The notes beneath the pieces are model-generated. The model was given only the letters and a program-made list of their open reading frames with translations. It searched no databases and had not been told where the DNA came from. From assembly GCA_900074885.1 (NCBI GenBank), contig FJUW01000042.1, positions 124,001 to 188,000 of the forward strand: a stretch of 64,000 nt of DNA, written 5' to 3'. Made by a program: the position numbers and the translations under genes. Shown here in pieces: positions 1 through 11,213 of the stretch; the stretch's first letter is position 1, and the number at the start of each line of letters is the position of its first letter. The DNA is from Rhynchosporium graminicola (Eukaryota; Ascomycota; Leotiomycetes; Helotiales; Ploettnerulaceae).

Positions 1-190
1 ACTTAAAGTAGTATATAAGTAAGAATAAATAAGTAGGAAAGCTAAGAGCGATCTTATATAATCTAGTACGAAAGAAATAGAAAGATATAGAGCTCTAAAG
101 GAGTCTGTATCTTCTATATATATAAGGAGGGTATACCTAAGGTACAAATACTGGCCTGTATCTACTACGTATACCATGCGCCGTTATAAT
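1..190 (-). mobile_element. Partial Gypsy-type LTR, minus orientation
   Basis: The reverse complement of this stretch matches the LTRs at 5498-5699 and 7503-7869 along most of its length. It shares the terminal CGTTATA-type end, the segment about a cttc-rich box and the start motif followed by GCGCAT. The left end is cut by the window. It is joined to plus-strand pol sequence that begins in the middle of a reverse transcriptase reading, so it most likely marks an LTR element inserted into, or recombined with, an older Gypsy copy. It carries many C-to-T and G-to-A differences from the other copies, as expected after RIP. Confidence 0.7.
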
Positions 191-2604
191 AAATACTAGA
201 CTCTAGGTGAATATTAAGAAAAGCGAGTTCTATATTACCTGGACTAAATACCTCGGATATATTATTATTACTAATAGAATCGAGCTAGATCCTGAGAAGA
301 AAGTACTATTAGTAGACTAGAAGTACCTCGAAACGGTAATAGCTATGAAATCTTTCCTAGGATTCTATAGTTTCTACTATTAATTTATTCAGAATTTCGG
401 CCTTATTACTAAGCCTCTCTTAATACTTACTAGGCTTATAGTACTATAGAATTTCACTAATAATTATAAGAAATCCTTTAATAATTTATATTAATAGCTA
501 TTATTAGTATAGAAATTATATTATTTCGACCCTGAATTATAGACTAAACTAGAAACTAATACCTCTAATAGTATAATAGCTAGAGTTATCTCTTAATTAT
601 ATAAAGATAACTAGTAATATCTAATTAGATTCTACTCTTATATTCTTAATAGATACGAACTAAACTAGAAGATCTATAATAAGGAATTATATACTATTAT
701 TAAGTCTTTCCGGAAATAGAGACTAGAACTTATATCTCTATAACGCTATACTAGCGTATATATAGACTATCGATCCTTAGAATACTTTATAACTATTAAG
801 GTCTTAACTAGTAAGTAAGCTAGATAGATAGAATTCCTTTCTGAATTTAACTTTTAAATTATATATACGCTTAGTAAAGATAACGCTAAAGCTAATATCC
901 TTAGCTATAGAGAATAAGATCTAAGGATATAGGAATAATAGAAACAGGATAGTAGATCTCGGGTTTTATTACTTCTAGACCGCTTAGACCTTAGGATTAA
1001 CGCGGAACTAGCTGAATATTATATCGATTAAATTAGCTATATATACTTAATATCGCTAGGGACTAATATACTATCGGAACCTGTATATAACTCCTTTGAT
1101 TTAATTAAGAAACTATACTGATTTAACTGAAAATCGTTCTCTAATAAATAGAATATATTAGGAAATAGCTATACTATTAATAATAGTTTACTACTTTATA
1201 ATAGTTATCTATACGTATAACGCTATACCTTGCTATATACCTGTTTAATTAGCGAAGTCTACGATTAGGTTTCCTCTGCTTATTCTAATACTCGTAAGAC
1301 TACTAAAATGATTTCTACTTATTACTACTAGAAAGGACTCGTATTAGATATGAAATAGTATACTTATAATTACTACTTATACTAGTACTCTTATCCGAAA
1401 CAGATAAAATAGTAAAGATTCCTCTATCTACTATTAGTACCTAGCTACTTTATATAGTGGCTATAGATTTTAAGGACTTCCCGCCTAATAACTAAGGATT
1501 TGATAGGATATTAGTCTTTATCGACCGCCTAGGGAAAGACTCCGTATCGATACTATATTATTATAATATTAATACCCGCGGGATAGTAATATTATTTATC
1601 TAATAGATATATTATTTCGGATATACCCTTAAGTTAATTATATCTTACTAAGGAGCTTAGTTTATCTTATTCTTCTAGTAAGAGTTTTACTATATAATTA
1701 GAGTTAAGATTAAGCTCTCTACTTCTTTCTACTAGTAGACTAACGAATAAACGGAGATTATAAACTAGTATATTAACTAACGCTTTAGACCTTTTATTAA
1801 TTACTACTAGAGTTACTAAGGCGAACTACTACTAATAATAGACCGCGCTTAAGTAACTTTACCTTACGATTCTATTAGTATAGCGCTATATACTCTTAGA
1901 TATAGTATATTACTACGGAATAGCTAGGATTAGAAGGAACTTACTATATTAATACTATAAGAGAAGCTTAATTATACTAATACTAAATCCTTAGCTAAAT
2001 ATACTAAATCTGCTATTAAGGTTATAAAAGCTAATATACTAGCTACTTAGCAGAAGATAAGCGCTATAACTGACCCGAAATAGCGTAGTATCGACTAGGA
2101 AGTTAGAAATAAGGTATTTCTCTCTATAAGGAACCTTAAGAATTACTAGCTAAGTAAGAAGCTATCTAGCTTCTAAGTAGGACTATACTAGGTCTTAGCT
2201 AAGATCAGATACTCTTATAAGCTAGATTTGCCCCTAGGATCTTCTATATATAATATATTCGCTCTCGAATTACTCTTTAAGGACCTAGACGACTTATTAC
2301 TAAGCTAGGAGCTACTAAACCTACCCCTAGAGGTTATTACTACTTAAGAAGAGTAGGAGTTATAAGATATACTCGCTATATAGCTCCTAAGAGGTAATCT
2401 GAAGTATTAAGTTAGCTAGCTAGACTATAACCCGGACTTAACTTAGTATAATACTTCCGACTTAATAGATACTCTATATAAGCTTAGAGACTTCTACGCT
2501 ACTAACCTAAGTAAACCTAGACTTCTACGTAAACTAGATTAGTAGATTAAGGCCTAGGAAGATAGAATAGACGACTATAGTTACTTAGAGGATAATAAAC
2601 TATT
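191..2604 (+). pseudogene. RIP-destroyed Gypsy chromovirus pol (RT-RNase H-integrase-chromodomain)
   Basis: Reading plus strand through stop codons gives the tail of a Gypsy reverse transcriptase (KYLGYII, then LDPEKK, then SFLGFYSFY near 250-380). An RNase H follows near 530-880 (FDPEL, KIYDKELY, SLEYF). Integrase-like sequence follows. Near 2400-2520 there is a chromodomain-like segment (VS-stop-LDYNPDLT-stop-YNTSDL) followed by LYKLRDF. Tryptophan and glutamine positions are now TAG, for example two adjacent stops near 2539-2544 and another near 2554. There is no usable open frame. The order RT-RNase H-integrase-chromodomain is that of chromoviruses. The 5' half is missing, and a Copia element has inserted after 2609. 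Confidence 0.8.
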
Positions 2605-2609
2605 ATAAT

Positions 2610-3069
2610 TGTTGGATTTGTAACTAGTACCTTGGTCAGTTCTGCCTGCATTAGCATACACACCCTGTACCTTGTCAGTACATATTCTTAGTACCTGGTT
2701 CAGTACCTTGCCCATGTACCTTGTTGTACCTGGCACCTACACCCTGTACCTTGTCAATAGCCTATACCCTGCATACTCTATTAGAGTTACTATGAAGGTT
2801 CTCGATAGAGTTTTACTACTCTCTATTACGTATATCGTACTTCTAGAGGTTTCTACTGACGTACTACTGACGTAGTATAATTCTACAGTATACGTGTCCT
2901 CTTCTATGGAGTTCTGTATTACGTAGTATAGAATATTCTAGAGAGCTTATATAGCTATATAAGTAGCTAGAATCTCTCCTGTAGTTAGCTCTCTTCAAGT
3001 AATCAAAGTAAGTCAAATTGATCACCTATTATTCTGACCTTTAGCCGATTTCTACCCTTAATTTTCATA
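2610..3069 (+). repeat. Copia 5' LTR
   Basis: Starts TGTTGGATTT and ends ATTTTCATA, the RIP form of ATTTTCACA at the other end of the element. Inside are short repeats of a GTACCTTG-like motif spaced through the first 150 bases, which cause spurious small open frames. It is nearly identical to 3961-4331 and 4428-4739, with C/T and G/A differences. Confidence 0.85.
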
Positions 3070-3390
3070 TAGTAGTAATTCACTCAGTGAAATCAGCTAA
3101 TCAGACGCTTCCTTCGATCGATCTCGCCTAAACTCGCTTCTGTTACTCCTTACCGATAAAGGAGCTTCCTGATTAGGCGTTACTTAGTCGTTTTCAACGA
3201 CTCTTTCGCCTAGAGCTAGCTAGTAAGCTAGCCCCTTTGAGCCCTACTAACACGGCTATAGCGAATCAGACTCGTGGCCCTTGACCCTAAGACGAAGTTG
3301 CAGGGAAATTATAACTTGTAACCTCTCGAAGCCTTTGGAAGTGGAGACGACCTAGTANGCTAAGTCCACTAGCGGCTATTCCTTCTATAT

Positions 3391-3778
3391 AGGAAGCTGC
3401 TTATTCTCTTGGAAGTCGAAGTTGCAATCGATTATAGCTCAGTCTACTATAGAAGCTGAATATATAGCTATTAATTCGGCAGTTAAAGAAGCGGTCTATA
3501 TAAGAAAACTTCTTAACGAATTAGGCTATTACTTCCAAGAGAGGTTCCCGGTGTTTACTGATAATAACGGCGCTTTATTACTCTCTAAAAATCCTCAATT
3601 CCATAAGAGAACTAAGTATATAGCTGTAAAGTACTACTTTGTAAGGGACCTAATTAATCAAGGTACTATAGATTTAATCTATATTAGTACTTTGAAGCAA
3701 AAGGCAGACGGGTTTACTAAAGCCCTAGATAGGCCTAAATTTAAAGAGTTTATAAAAAACCTTGAACTAGCTTATTAG
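3391..3778 (+). pseudogene. Copia RNase H, C-terminal end of pol
   Basis: The frame reads FSWKSKLQSIIAQSTIEAEY, close to the usual SW-S-K-Q---A-SS-EAEY of Ty1/Copia RNase H. It then reads TDNNGALLLSKN, HKRTKYI and KQKADGFTKAL, the last being the conserved pol terminus (ADxLTKxL). The reading is open to a TAG at 3776-3778. A single N lies at 3358, just upstream, and nothing resembling RT or integrase precedes it. This is the only remaining part of pol in the deleted element. It is less damaged by RIP than its surroundings, so the insertion is probably younger than the Gypsy copies. Confidence 0.85.
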
Positions 3779-3960
3779 AGCTAGTAATTCAGATTATTAT
3801 AAGAGAATTAGGTTTATTTAACCTAGGAGGGTAGCTACGAGGTGGTATTTCTATTCCTTATTATATTTCTTTTGTAATAATCTAAGGGTAGTCGATTAGT
3901 GATTTACCCTATATATAGTTCTGTTTTAAAACTGACTATAAGGCTCTGATTAAGGGGGCG

Positions 3961-4739
3961 TGTTGGATTTGTAACTAGTACCTTGGTCAGTTCTGCCTGC
4001 ATTGGCATATACACCTTGTACCTTATCAGTACATGTTCTTAGTACCTGGTTCAGTACCTTGCCTATGTACCTTGTTGTACCTGGCACCTATACCCTGTAC
4101 CTTGTTAATAGCTTATACCCTGTATACTCTATTAGAGTTACTATGAAGGTTCTCGATAGAGTTTTACTACTTTCTATTACGTATATCGTACTTCTAGAGG
4201 TTTCTACTGACGTACTACTGACGTAGTATGATTCTACAGTATACGTGTCCTCTTCTATGGAGTTCTGTATTACGTAGTATAGAATATTCTAGAGAGCTCA
4301 CATAGCTATATAAGTAGCTAGAATCTCTCCTNNNNNNNNNNNNNNNNNNNNNNNNNNNNNNNNNNNNNNNNNNNNNNNNNNNNNNNNNNNNNNNNNNNNN
4401 NNNNNNNNNNNNNNNNNNNNNNNNNNNTAGCCTGTACCCTGCATACTCTATTAGAGTTACCATGAAGGTTCTCGATAGAGTTTTACTACTCTCTATTACG
4501 TATATCGTACTTCTAGAGGTTTCTACTGACGTACTACTGACGTAGTATGATTCTACGGTATACGTGTCTTCTTCTATGGAGTTCTGTATTACGTAGTATA
4601 GAATATTCTAGAGAGCTCACATAGCTATATAAGTAGCTAGAATCTCTCCTATAGTTAGCTCTCTTCAAGCAATCAAAGCAAGTCAAATTGATCACCTATT
4701 ATTCTGACCTTTAGCCGATTTCCACCCTCAATTTTCACA
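3961..4739 (+). repeat. Copia 3' LTR region, two partial LTR copies around an assembly gap
   Basis: 3961-4331 matches the 5' LTR from its first base to about base 370. After the Ns, 4428-4739 restarts at about base 150 of the LTR and runs to its end. The overlap shows that at least two LTR copies are present here, or that the assembly joined two copies. Only the outermost end carries the ATAAT duplication. Confidence 0.75.
4332..4427. other. Assembly gap (96 N)
   Basis: A run of unknown bases lies inside the duplicated LTR, a typical place for assembly failure. The true length of the missing sequence is unknown. It may include an internal part of a second element. Confidence 0.99.
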
Positions 4740-4744
4740 ATAAT

Positions 4745-5497
4745 TACTAGTATTAAGATTTTATTACTAAGGATAATCCCTTGATTATACTCTATAATAG
4801 CGCTATATCTAAAACTCTACTTCTTCTACTACTTCTATTTTACTAGCTTTCTCTTCTAAGTTCTCTAGAGCTTCTAGTAAATCTAGAATATCTAGAACTA
4901 GAATTACTATATCTAACTCCTTACTTAAATCTACTAACGTAGCTCTAGTAGTAGACTAAGTATAATAGCTAATCCTATAAGGTTTCTTCTTTAGAGAAGG
5001 TCCGGGAGTATCTAGATCTAACGCTATCTTTAAACTAGAAAGCAAATTCCTTTTTGCTTTAGTATTAGATATTATAGCTTTAAATATAGCTTTCTTCGCA
5101 AATTCCTATATAATAGCGTTTAACTCTTTTATCTGCTTCGACGCTATTTATACTATTAACTTAGATTTCGCTAAATCTATTATCAGAAGATCTAAATCCT
5201 ATATTACGTTAGTATTATACTAGTATCTGAAGGTTTAAGGATCTTAACTTATTACTTTAATAAACTCTAACTCTTTAAATACTTTCTCTATAGATCGCCT
5301 TAAAGCTTAAGTCTCTGCTAATTATATATTAGTAATCTCTAACGTAGTAGTAAGAGTAGCAGATTTCACGAGATGATAGATCTGATTAATCGCCTTATAA
5401 GTAGCTATAATACCGCCCTGATTTAGCTCCGTGTCTTTAGCTTTACTACTAGGAAGTAAACTAGATAAAATAATATACTCTATATTAATATAGTTAA
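4745..5497 (-). pseudogene. Degraded retrotransposon gag-like remnant
   Basis: Read on the minus strand, this AT-rich stretch gives long charged, helix-like segments (IKELNAII, EFAKKAIFKAI, KAKRNLLSSLKI, LLEALENLEEKASKIE) broken by TAG/TAA stops. Such Lys/Glu/Leu-rich sequence without a catalytic motif is usual for the N-terminal part of gag in fungal Gypsy-type elements. That assignment is inference. The piece ends at the insertion point of the element starting at 5498. Confidence 0.45.
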
Positions 5498-5699
5498 TAT
5501 GACAGCGCATAGTATACGTAGCAGATACGGGCTAGTATCAGTGCCTTAGGTATACCCTCCTTATATATATAGAAGGTGCAGACTCCTTTAGAGCTCTATA
5601 TCTTTCTGTTTCCTTCGTACTAGATTATATAAGATCGCTTTTAGCTTCTCTACTTATTTATTCTTACTTATATATTACCTTAAGTCTTATATTATTATA
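5498..5699 (+). repeat. Left LTR (202 bp)
   Basis: Begins TATGACAGCGCAT and ends ...ATTATTATA, the RIP form of ...GTGTCGTTATA seen in the right LTR. The near-inverted ends (TATGAC / GTTATA) fit retroviral-type LTR termini altered by C-to-T change. It is followed by a gag leader similar to that next to the LTR at 11214-11481 on the other strand. Confidence 0.8.
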
Positions 5700-7300
5700 T
5701 TAAATAGAAAGATTAAGACCGCTAAAGATAGTATTAAATAATATCTTACTTAGAAAACTCGATTTATATATATAACTACTAGGGAGCTTTTCGTTAAGTT
5801 ATCTCTACTTACTTTAGATTTTCGGAATTATATAGAAATAGTTAGTACTATTAATTATAAATTCGATAGTTAGGTTTTCAAAAGAGCTAAGATTCTAGAG
5901 ATCTCTCGGATAGCTAGGAATTTAAATATAATTTAGCTTTAGAAGTATTAGTATTACTACGAAATTACTCTCGGATACTTCGAAACTCGTTCCTTCGTGC
6001 GTACGAAGTAAAATAGTAAACGAATTTTAGGTAGAAACTTCCTTATAAGCCTTAATATTTATTATCCTCTTACTTAACTTTAATCTTCTAAAAGTAGCTC
6101 TAATAACGAAAAACCTTACTTTTAAGCTAAGATAAAGTAGCTTATTACTCTAGCGGAAATTATCAGAATTCGACTCGTAATCCTTATACCTTAGTATAAT
6201 TTATCCCCTTTAGTAGAATCGACCTCTTTCTATTAGAACTTTTAATTTAATACTTTCTATATCTATTTAATAAAGATATCTAACTCTTCTTAATCTTTTA
6301 GCTTCTTTAGAATTCGATTTCGATTTTTATTTCTTCTATAACTTTTAAGTATTCTATTACTTTCGCTTAGCTTTACTTGCTTAATACTATACCTCCTAAG
6401 AAGACTTAGCTAGCTCTTATAGCTTCACTAGAATACTCTTATAGCTCCTCTAATTCTATACTTATTATAGAATTACTTTAATTAATTGAAGACTATTAAT
6501 TATAAATAGAATCGATTACTCGGGAGCTTTCTATTAGTATTAGTCATATCGAATAGATATTTACCGAGTTTTTATATACTTAGGTATAATCGATAAACTC
6601 TAGACCTTTAGTAAACCTTAGACCTTTAGTAAACTTAGTATTATAATTACTAATAGAACTTACCTTTAAACGCTCTTTAATTAATAATTTATAGACCTCT
6701 AGTAAGTTATAACTAACTAAAAGTATTAATAATCTTAATATAAGGATTAACTTATCTTTTAGCTAATAGTATACTTCTATTTAAGACTAACTAGAAGTTA
6801 ATTCAGATCGATATCTAATTACGCGTACTTATAAAGCGCTAGTCTAGAGCTCTACTTCTAGCTTTATAAGAGGTTACTTAGAACTATAGTATCTCTTAGA
6901 AATTATACTTTTCTCTTTTACTAAAGAGATAATTTCAGTACTCGCTTCTTATTACTTTTCCGGACTCGAAACGGAATAATATCAGACTAAATTTCATAAG
7001 CTTTTAATAAAAAAGGAGTCCTTTTTATAATTCTATATAAAGTTCTAAAGCTTAGTAATTCTCGGAGGTATAGCTAAATTAGAGTAGTACTTTTACCTCT
7101 AGCTAAAGCTTACTATATAGCTATATATAGCTACCGCTCTAATTAAGTACTCTTAGAAGACTAATTATTTAGCTATAATCTTTTCTCTTATAGTACTTAA
7201 TTTGAAACTCTCTCGACTACTTTTAATACCTCGAGCTACTCTAGCTCTACCGATAGTTAGTATATCTTCTGAGCCCTTAATACTTATCAAGGAAGTATAG

Positions 7301-7342
7301 TATTACTACTATAAGAAGCATAGTTACTATAAGGGCGATTAT
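7301..7342 (+). other. Gag zinc knuckle with all Cys/His ligands mutated
   Basis: The frame reads YYYYKKHSYYKGDY. Reversing TpG-to-TpA and CpA-to-TpA changes gives a CX2CX3GHX4C gag knuckle. Each of the three cysteines is now Tyr (TAT), the Gly is Ser (AGT) and the His is Tyr (TAC). Five of five invariant positions are changed by transitions only. Confidence 0.75.
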
Positions 7343-7502
7343 CTGATATTAAAGATAAAGAAAGAGTAATTTATATCTTACGCTTTAGATTAATAATTAC
7401 TTAGATTTTATTTGGAATTCGACTAGATTTAACTTTCTTTTCTTTTGTTTTTTATTTACCTTTAAAGGCTCGAGGGCGAGCCTTTATCTTAGAAGGGGGT
7501 AA

Positions 7503-7869
7503 TATAAAAGCGCATAGTATACGTAGCAGATACGGGCCAGTATCGGTGCCTTAGGTATACCCTCCTTGTATATATAGAAGATGCAGACTCCTTTAGAGCT
7601 CTATATCTTTCTGTTTCCTTCGTACCAGACTATATAAGATCGCTCTTAGCCTCCCTACTTATTTATTCTTGCTTATATACCGCCTTGAGTCTTGTGTCGT
7701 TATAGTATCGGTGCCTTAGGCATACCCTCCTTATATATATAGAAGGTGCAGACTCCTTTAGAGCTCTGCATCTTTCTGTTTCCTTCGTACCAGACTATAT
7801 AAGATCGCTCTTAGCCTCCCTACTTATTTATTCTTGCTTATATACCGCCTTGAGTCTTGTGTCGTTATA
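7503..7869 (+). repeat. Right LTR with internal 165-bp tandem duplication
   Basis: The unit beginning TATCGGTGCC at 7541 restarts at 7706, exactly 165 bp later, and each copy runs to ...GTGTCGTTATA. The length of 367 bp equals 202 plus 165. The two units are nearly identical to one another and less mutated than the left LTR. Confidence 0.85.
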
Positions 7870-8643
7870 GTTAAGTAACTATAACACGTTAGTATATATA
7901 ACTATATTTAAGTTCAGATAACTTATATATTTATAATTACTCTTTAACGCCGAATAATACTTATAAAGCTTAGAGTTAAGCTTATTAAACGAATATAAGA
8001 GTTCTAGAATAGGAGTATTATTATACTTTATCTTAAGGAAGGCGCGAATATATTATAAGTAATATATATGATATACTACTGAAAGAGTACTAGCGGGAAC
8101 TAGTAAGAGCACTATAGGAGTTAGCGTTATAGATCTGCGGAACTCTCGTACCCTACCTGAAGACTATCCCTAATACTAAGGTAAGGAACTTACTTATAAT
8201 AAGAGAAGAGTTAATTAAGTCGATTAATATATAAGATTATAGCAGACTACTATAGTAGTTAGTAATAATACTTACTCTAGGAACTATATCGTAATCTAAG
8301 GAGAGTAAACTTATAAGTTAAAGTAGTTATCGCGATTAAAAAGGAAAAGCTCTAATATTAATAAACCTCTTCCTTTATATACTTTACGCCCTACTTAAAC
8401 TCGACTCCCGCTATAAATAGATAAAACAAATACCGCTTATCGCCTAATTTGGAAGCTACGACTAATATAGTACTATTATAGCGACGTAACTAGTTAGAAC
8501 CTAATAAAGAATTTACTACTACTAAAGAACAGCTAGCGCTTATTACGCGAATATCGACGAAAATAGTTATAATAAAAACTAATTTCTAGTATAAAATATA
8601 ACCTTCCGAGCTTAGGGTTAAGCTCTTCTTAGGGGGGAGGTAA
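7870..8643 (+). pseudogene. 3' end of a dead LTR retrotransposon, with polypurine tract
   Basis: AT-rich sequence with stops in all frames. It ends in a purine run (AGGGGGGAGGTAA) immediately before the LTR at 8644, so it is the 3' internal part of an element whose 3' LTR follows. No conserved domain can be read with confidence. Its 5' part is replaced by the gag-only element. Confidence 0.5.
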
Positions 8644-8911
8644 TATGACGATAGCTTATCTGAATATTATATGAGAAGAAGGATAGATACTAGGGCCTAA
8701 GTTCATAGGTATCCCGGTAGAACTAGTATCCGACTCAGTATAATATCGGACTAGTACTAGAGTATATATATAAGGTACCTTATACTCTATCTCTCTTCTT
8801 CTTTCTTTCTTATTTTTTTGTTTCCTTCGTAGTAGACTATATAAGATCGCTCTTAGCTTTCCTACTTATTTATCCTTACTTATATACCGCCTTGAGTCTT
8901 GTGTCGTTATA
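8644..8911 (+). repeat. LTR, plus orientation (268 bp)
   Basis: Begins TATGACGATAGC and ends GTGTCGTTATA. It shares its last ~90 bases with the 202-bp LTR family above (the stretch from the CTTCGTA box to the end) but has a different first half, so it is a related subfamily. It pairs with an inverted copy of the same length at 11214-11481. Confidence 0.8.
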
Positions 8912-11213
8912 CTAACTAGTTTATAGCTAAGTCCCGCGCGTTAGTATCGATTTAATAAGATCGATTAATATTAAGTTTACGAGGCAGTAGAGTTATAATT
9001 ATCTCCTTATCGTATTAGAAAGTAACTAGATATTATTCCGGCTATAGTAGCTTATAGTAAAGCGTATTTAGTTTAACTTAAAATCGTTATATCTATTTAA
9101 TACTAATAATTATATCTTATTATCCTAAATCGAGGAGAATAAAAGAGTAATTATAAATATACTTACTATTAATAGAAAAGTATAAATATATAAAATAAGT
9201 AATATAAGTTCTAATAGACAATTAGAACTTATATATTAGAATAGAATAGAGTAGTAGCTCGATTTTAATACTAAGGGCCTCTAATAGTTATCTAATAAGA
9301 GTACGATTAATAAATAGATAACTATTCGTTCTAGTATTAATTAAGCTATTTATAGAGACTCTTAGCTTATTTATACTAACTATAGTTAGGTATATAAATT
9401 ACTTACTTCCTATTAAAGAGTTAAAGTTAAGATTAGAGAGATTATACTTATATAGACCTAAGAAAGAGTTTTTACTTAAGCCTTATTATTTCCCTCTAGT
9501 ATTAGTCTAGATTCGGAGAGTATATCCTCTACTACTTCTTTAGTTACTCTTTTATCTTTCGGAAATTCGTTAATTAATTAAACTTTAGACGAGTTAGAGT
9601 AATCTAGCTTAATATAACCGAGCTATCTATAGCTATAATACCTAAGAGGTTCTCTAGTTAAAGTAATAAGGCGTTTTAGCGCGGAAGAAGTACTAGCTTA
9701 TACTAGGGTAGAGGTATATATATATAGTGCGGAAGTAGTTTATCGAGGGGCTAAGCTTAGGGACCGGTAAGAAGTAGAACTAGTAATAGTTATAGTAGTA
9801 ATAGTAAGCTTATAGTATTATACCTAAGTAATAGCTTTCTTAGGATAAGTATATTCTGAGTTATAATAATACTTAGTATTAAAAGAAAATAAGGATCTAA
9901 TTATAGAAGCGTAATCCTTATTCTATATTAGTTTAATAATAAGAATAGAAGCGCGTAAGGATAATATAATCTTATCTTATATATAGAAGAACTACTTCTT
10001 CTTTTTAACTTTACTTTAAATAATAGTACTTTAAAATTAATTATAGAACTTAGTAAAAGTCTCGCGGGTATAACTAGGTTATTATTTCTCTAGGTAATAG
10101 AAAGCGTTATAATAGTTATCTTCTTTTAAACTAATAAGAAAGTTCTCCTCTAATAAAGAGATTATTTTATTATTAGTCTTAAACTTATTAGCTAAGTACT
10201 AAAGTATAAGATACTCTTTAGCTAATCTAGTAACTAGTTCCTATATAAGAACGCGCTAGGAGAAGTCCGTAGAGTAATAGTTAGTATTTATAGCTAGCCG
10301 GTCTCGTATTAATACTCTCTATTAGAGGAAAGTAAAGTCCGATCTATTATCTAAGAGTAGGATCTTCTTAGTAAGATAAGACTTCTTAAGGCGTAACTCT
10401 ACTAATTCGGTACTAGAAGAGAGAGATAGTTTATTAAGAATAGTATCCCCTCTTTTAGTACTATATATTAGAATAGAGTTTAGTAGCTTATTAAACTCTA
10501 GAATATATAGAGATTATAATATTAGTTCTAGTAAGAGAGTCGAAGATAAGTAAGGAACCTCTATAAGGAACTTATCTTATATAGAGATTAATCTATCTAT
10601 AGTATCTTCTAAAGAGTTATTCTTTTCCTCTTAGTCTACTAATTATTATAAGAGAGAATAGATCAGGTTCGAGTTACTTATAATAATAGGAGTACTTAGC
10701 GATTATACTCTTAGTGAATTTCGCTTTTATTTTCCTTTCTCTCTTAGTTAATACTTTCTTAATAAAATATTAATATTCTCTAGTATAAGAGACGTTTAAA
10801 GTAAGGAAAAGTATAATAGATTAAGTTCAGAGGTAAAATAAGAGGGGTTATATTAAGTCCTCCTAGAACCGGAGGAGTCTCTAGTTTATTAGTTAGAAGC
10901 TATAATAGTAGCTTAAAAAGGGGTATATTAGAGCTATTCTAATAGTAATATATAGAAATTAAAGTTCTAAGGTATTTATTATACTTTTTTCAAAATCTAT
11001 CTATAATTCCTTTATACTAAGGGAGTTATTAAAAGAGCGTTAGCGAAGACCTCCTTTATTATACTATTTATAATAAGTTAAATTAAACCCTAATTTATAG
11101 CTATCCGAGAGATCTCTAGTATCTTAGCTATATACGAGTAGTTATCGAATAACTAACTTAGTAGTAAGATATTATAATAAGCTATCTCCGGCTATCTTAA
11201 TCTTTTTATTTAA
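8912..11213 (-). pseudogene. Minus-strand gag region of a dead LTR element
   Basis: The minus strand, read leftward from the LTR at 11214-11481, starts with a leader similar to that of the 5498-7869 element, including AGAGATCTCTCGGATAGCTA. Near 10,100-10,200 it gives helical charged protein-like sequence (LAKEYLILQYLANKFKTNN, ISLLEENFLIS) with scattered stops, as expected for gag. No pol motif is visible. The expected 3' LTR in the same orientation is absent; the LTR on the left faces the other way. Confidence 0.5.

Larger units (their letters stand above)
2605..4744 (+). mobile_element. Internally deleted Ty1/Copia element with target-site duplication ATAAT
   Basis: A 460-bp 5' LTR (2610-3069) begins TGTTGG. 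It is followed by only about 0.9 kb of internal sequence ending in a Copia RNase H, a purine-rich tract (GGGGGCG just before 3961) and one or two LTR copies ending ...TTTTCACA at 4739. The five bases before the first LTR (2605-2609) and after the last (4740-4744) are both ATAAT, so the outer ends are an original insertion. An autonomous Copia element is about 5 kb; this one has lost gag, protease, integrase and nearly all of RT. Differences between LTR copies are mostly transitions. The host sequence is the dead Gypsy pol. Confidence 0.85.
5498..7869 (+). mobile_element. Gag-only Gypsy-type LTR element with target-site duplication GTTAA
   Basis: The left LTR (5498-5699) and right LTR (7503-7869) bound 1.8 kb of internal sequence. 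GTTAA at 5493-5497 is repeated at 7870-7874, so both ends are original. A purine tract (AGAAGGGGGTAA) lies just before the right LTR. The only recognisable coding trace is a gag zinc knuckle at 7301-7342, and I see no RT, RNase H or integrase. It is therefore a non-autonomous derivative. The internal frame is broken by RIP stops. The right LTR is longer because 165 bp are duplicated within it. Confidence 0.8.

Noticed and set aside
2672..2875. Repeated 67-74-codon frame in the Copia LTRs (also 4002-4226)
   Set aside because: Arises from LTR repeats containing GTACCTTG-like units; LTRs do not encode this as a gene and the frame differs between copies.
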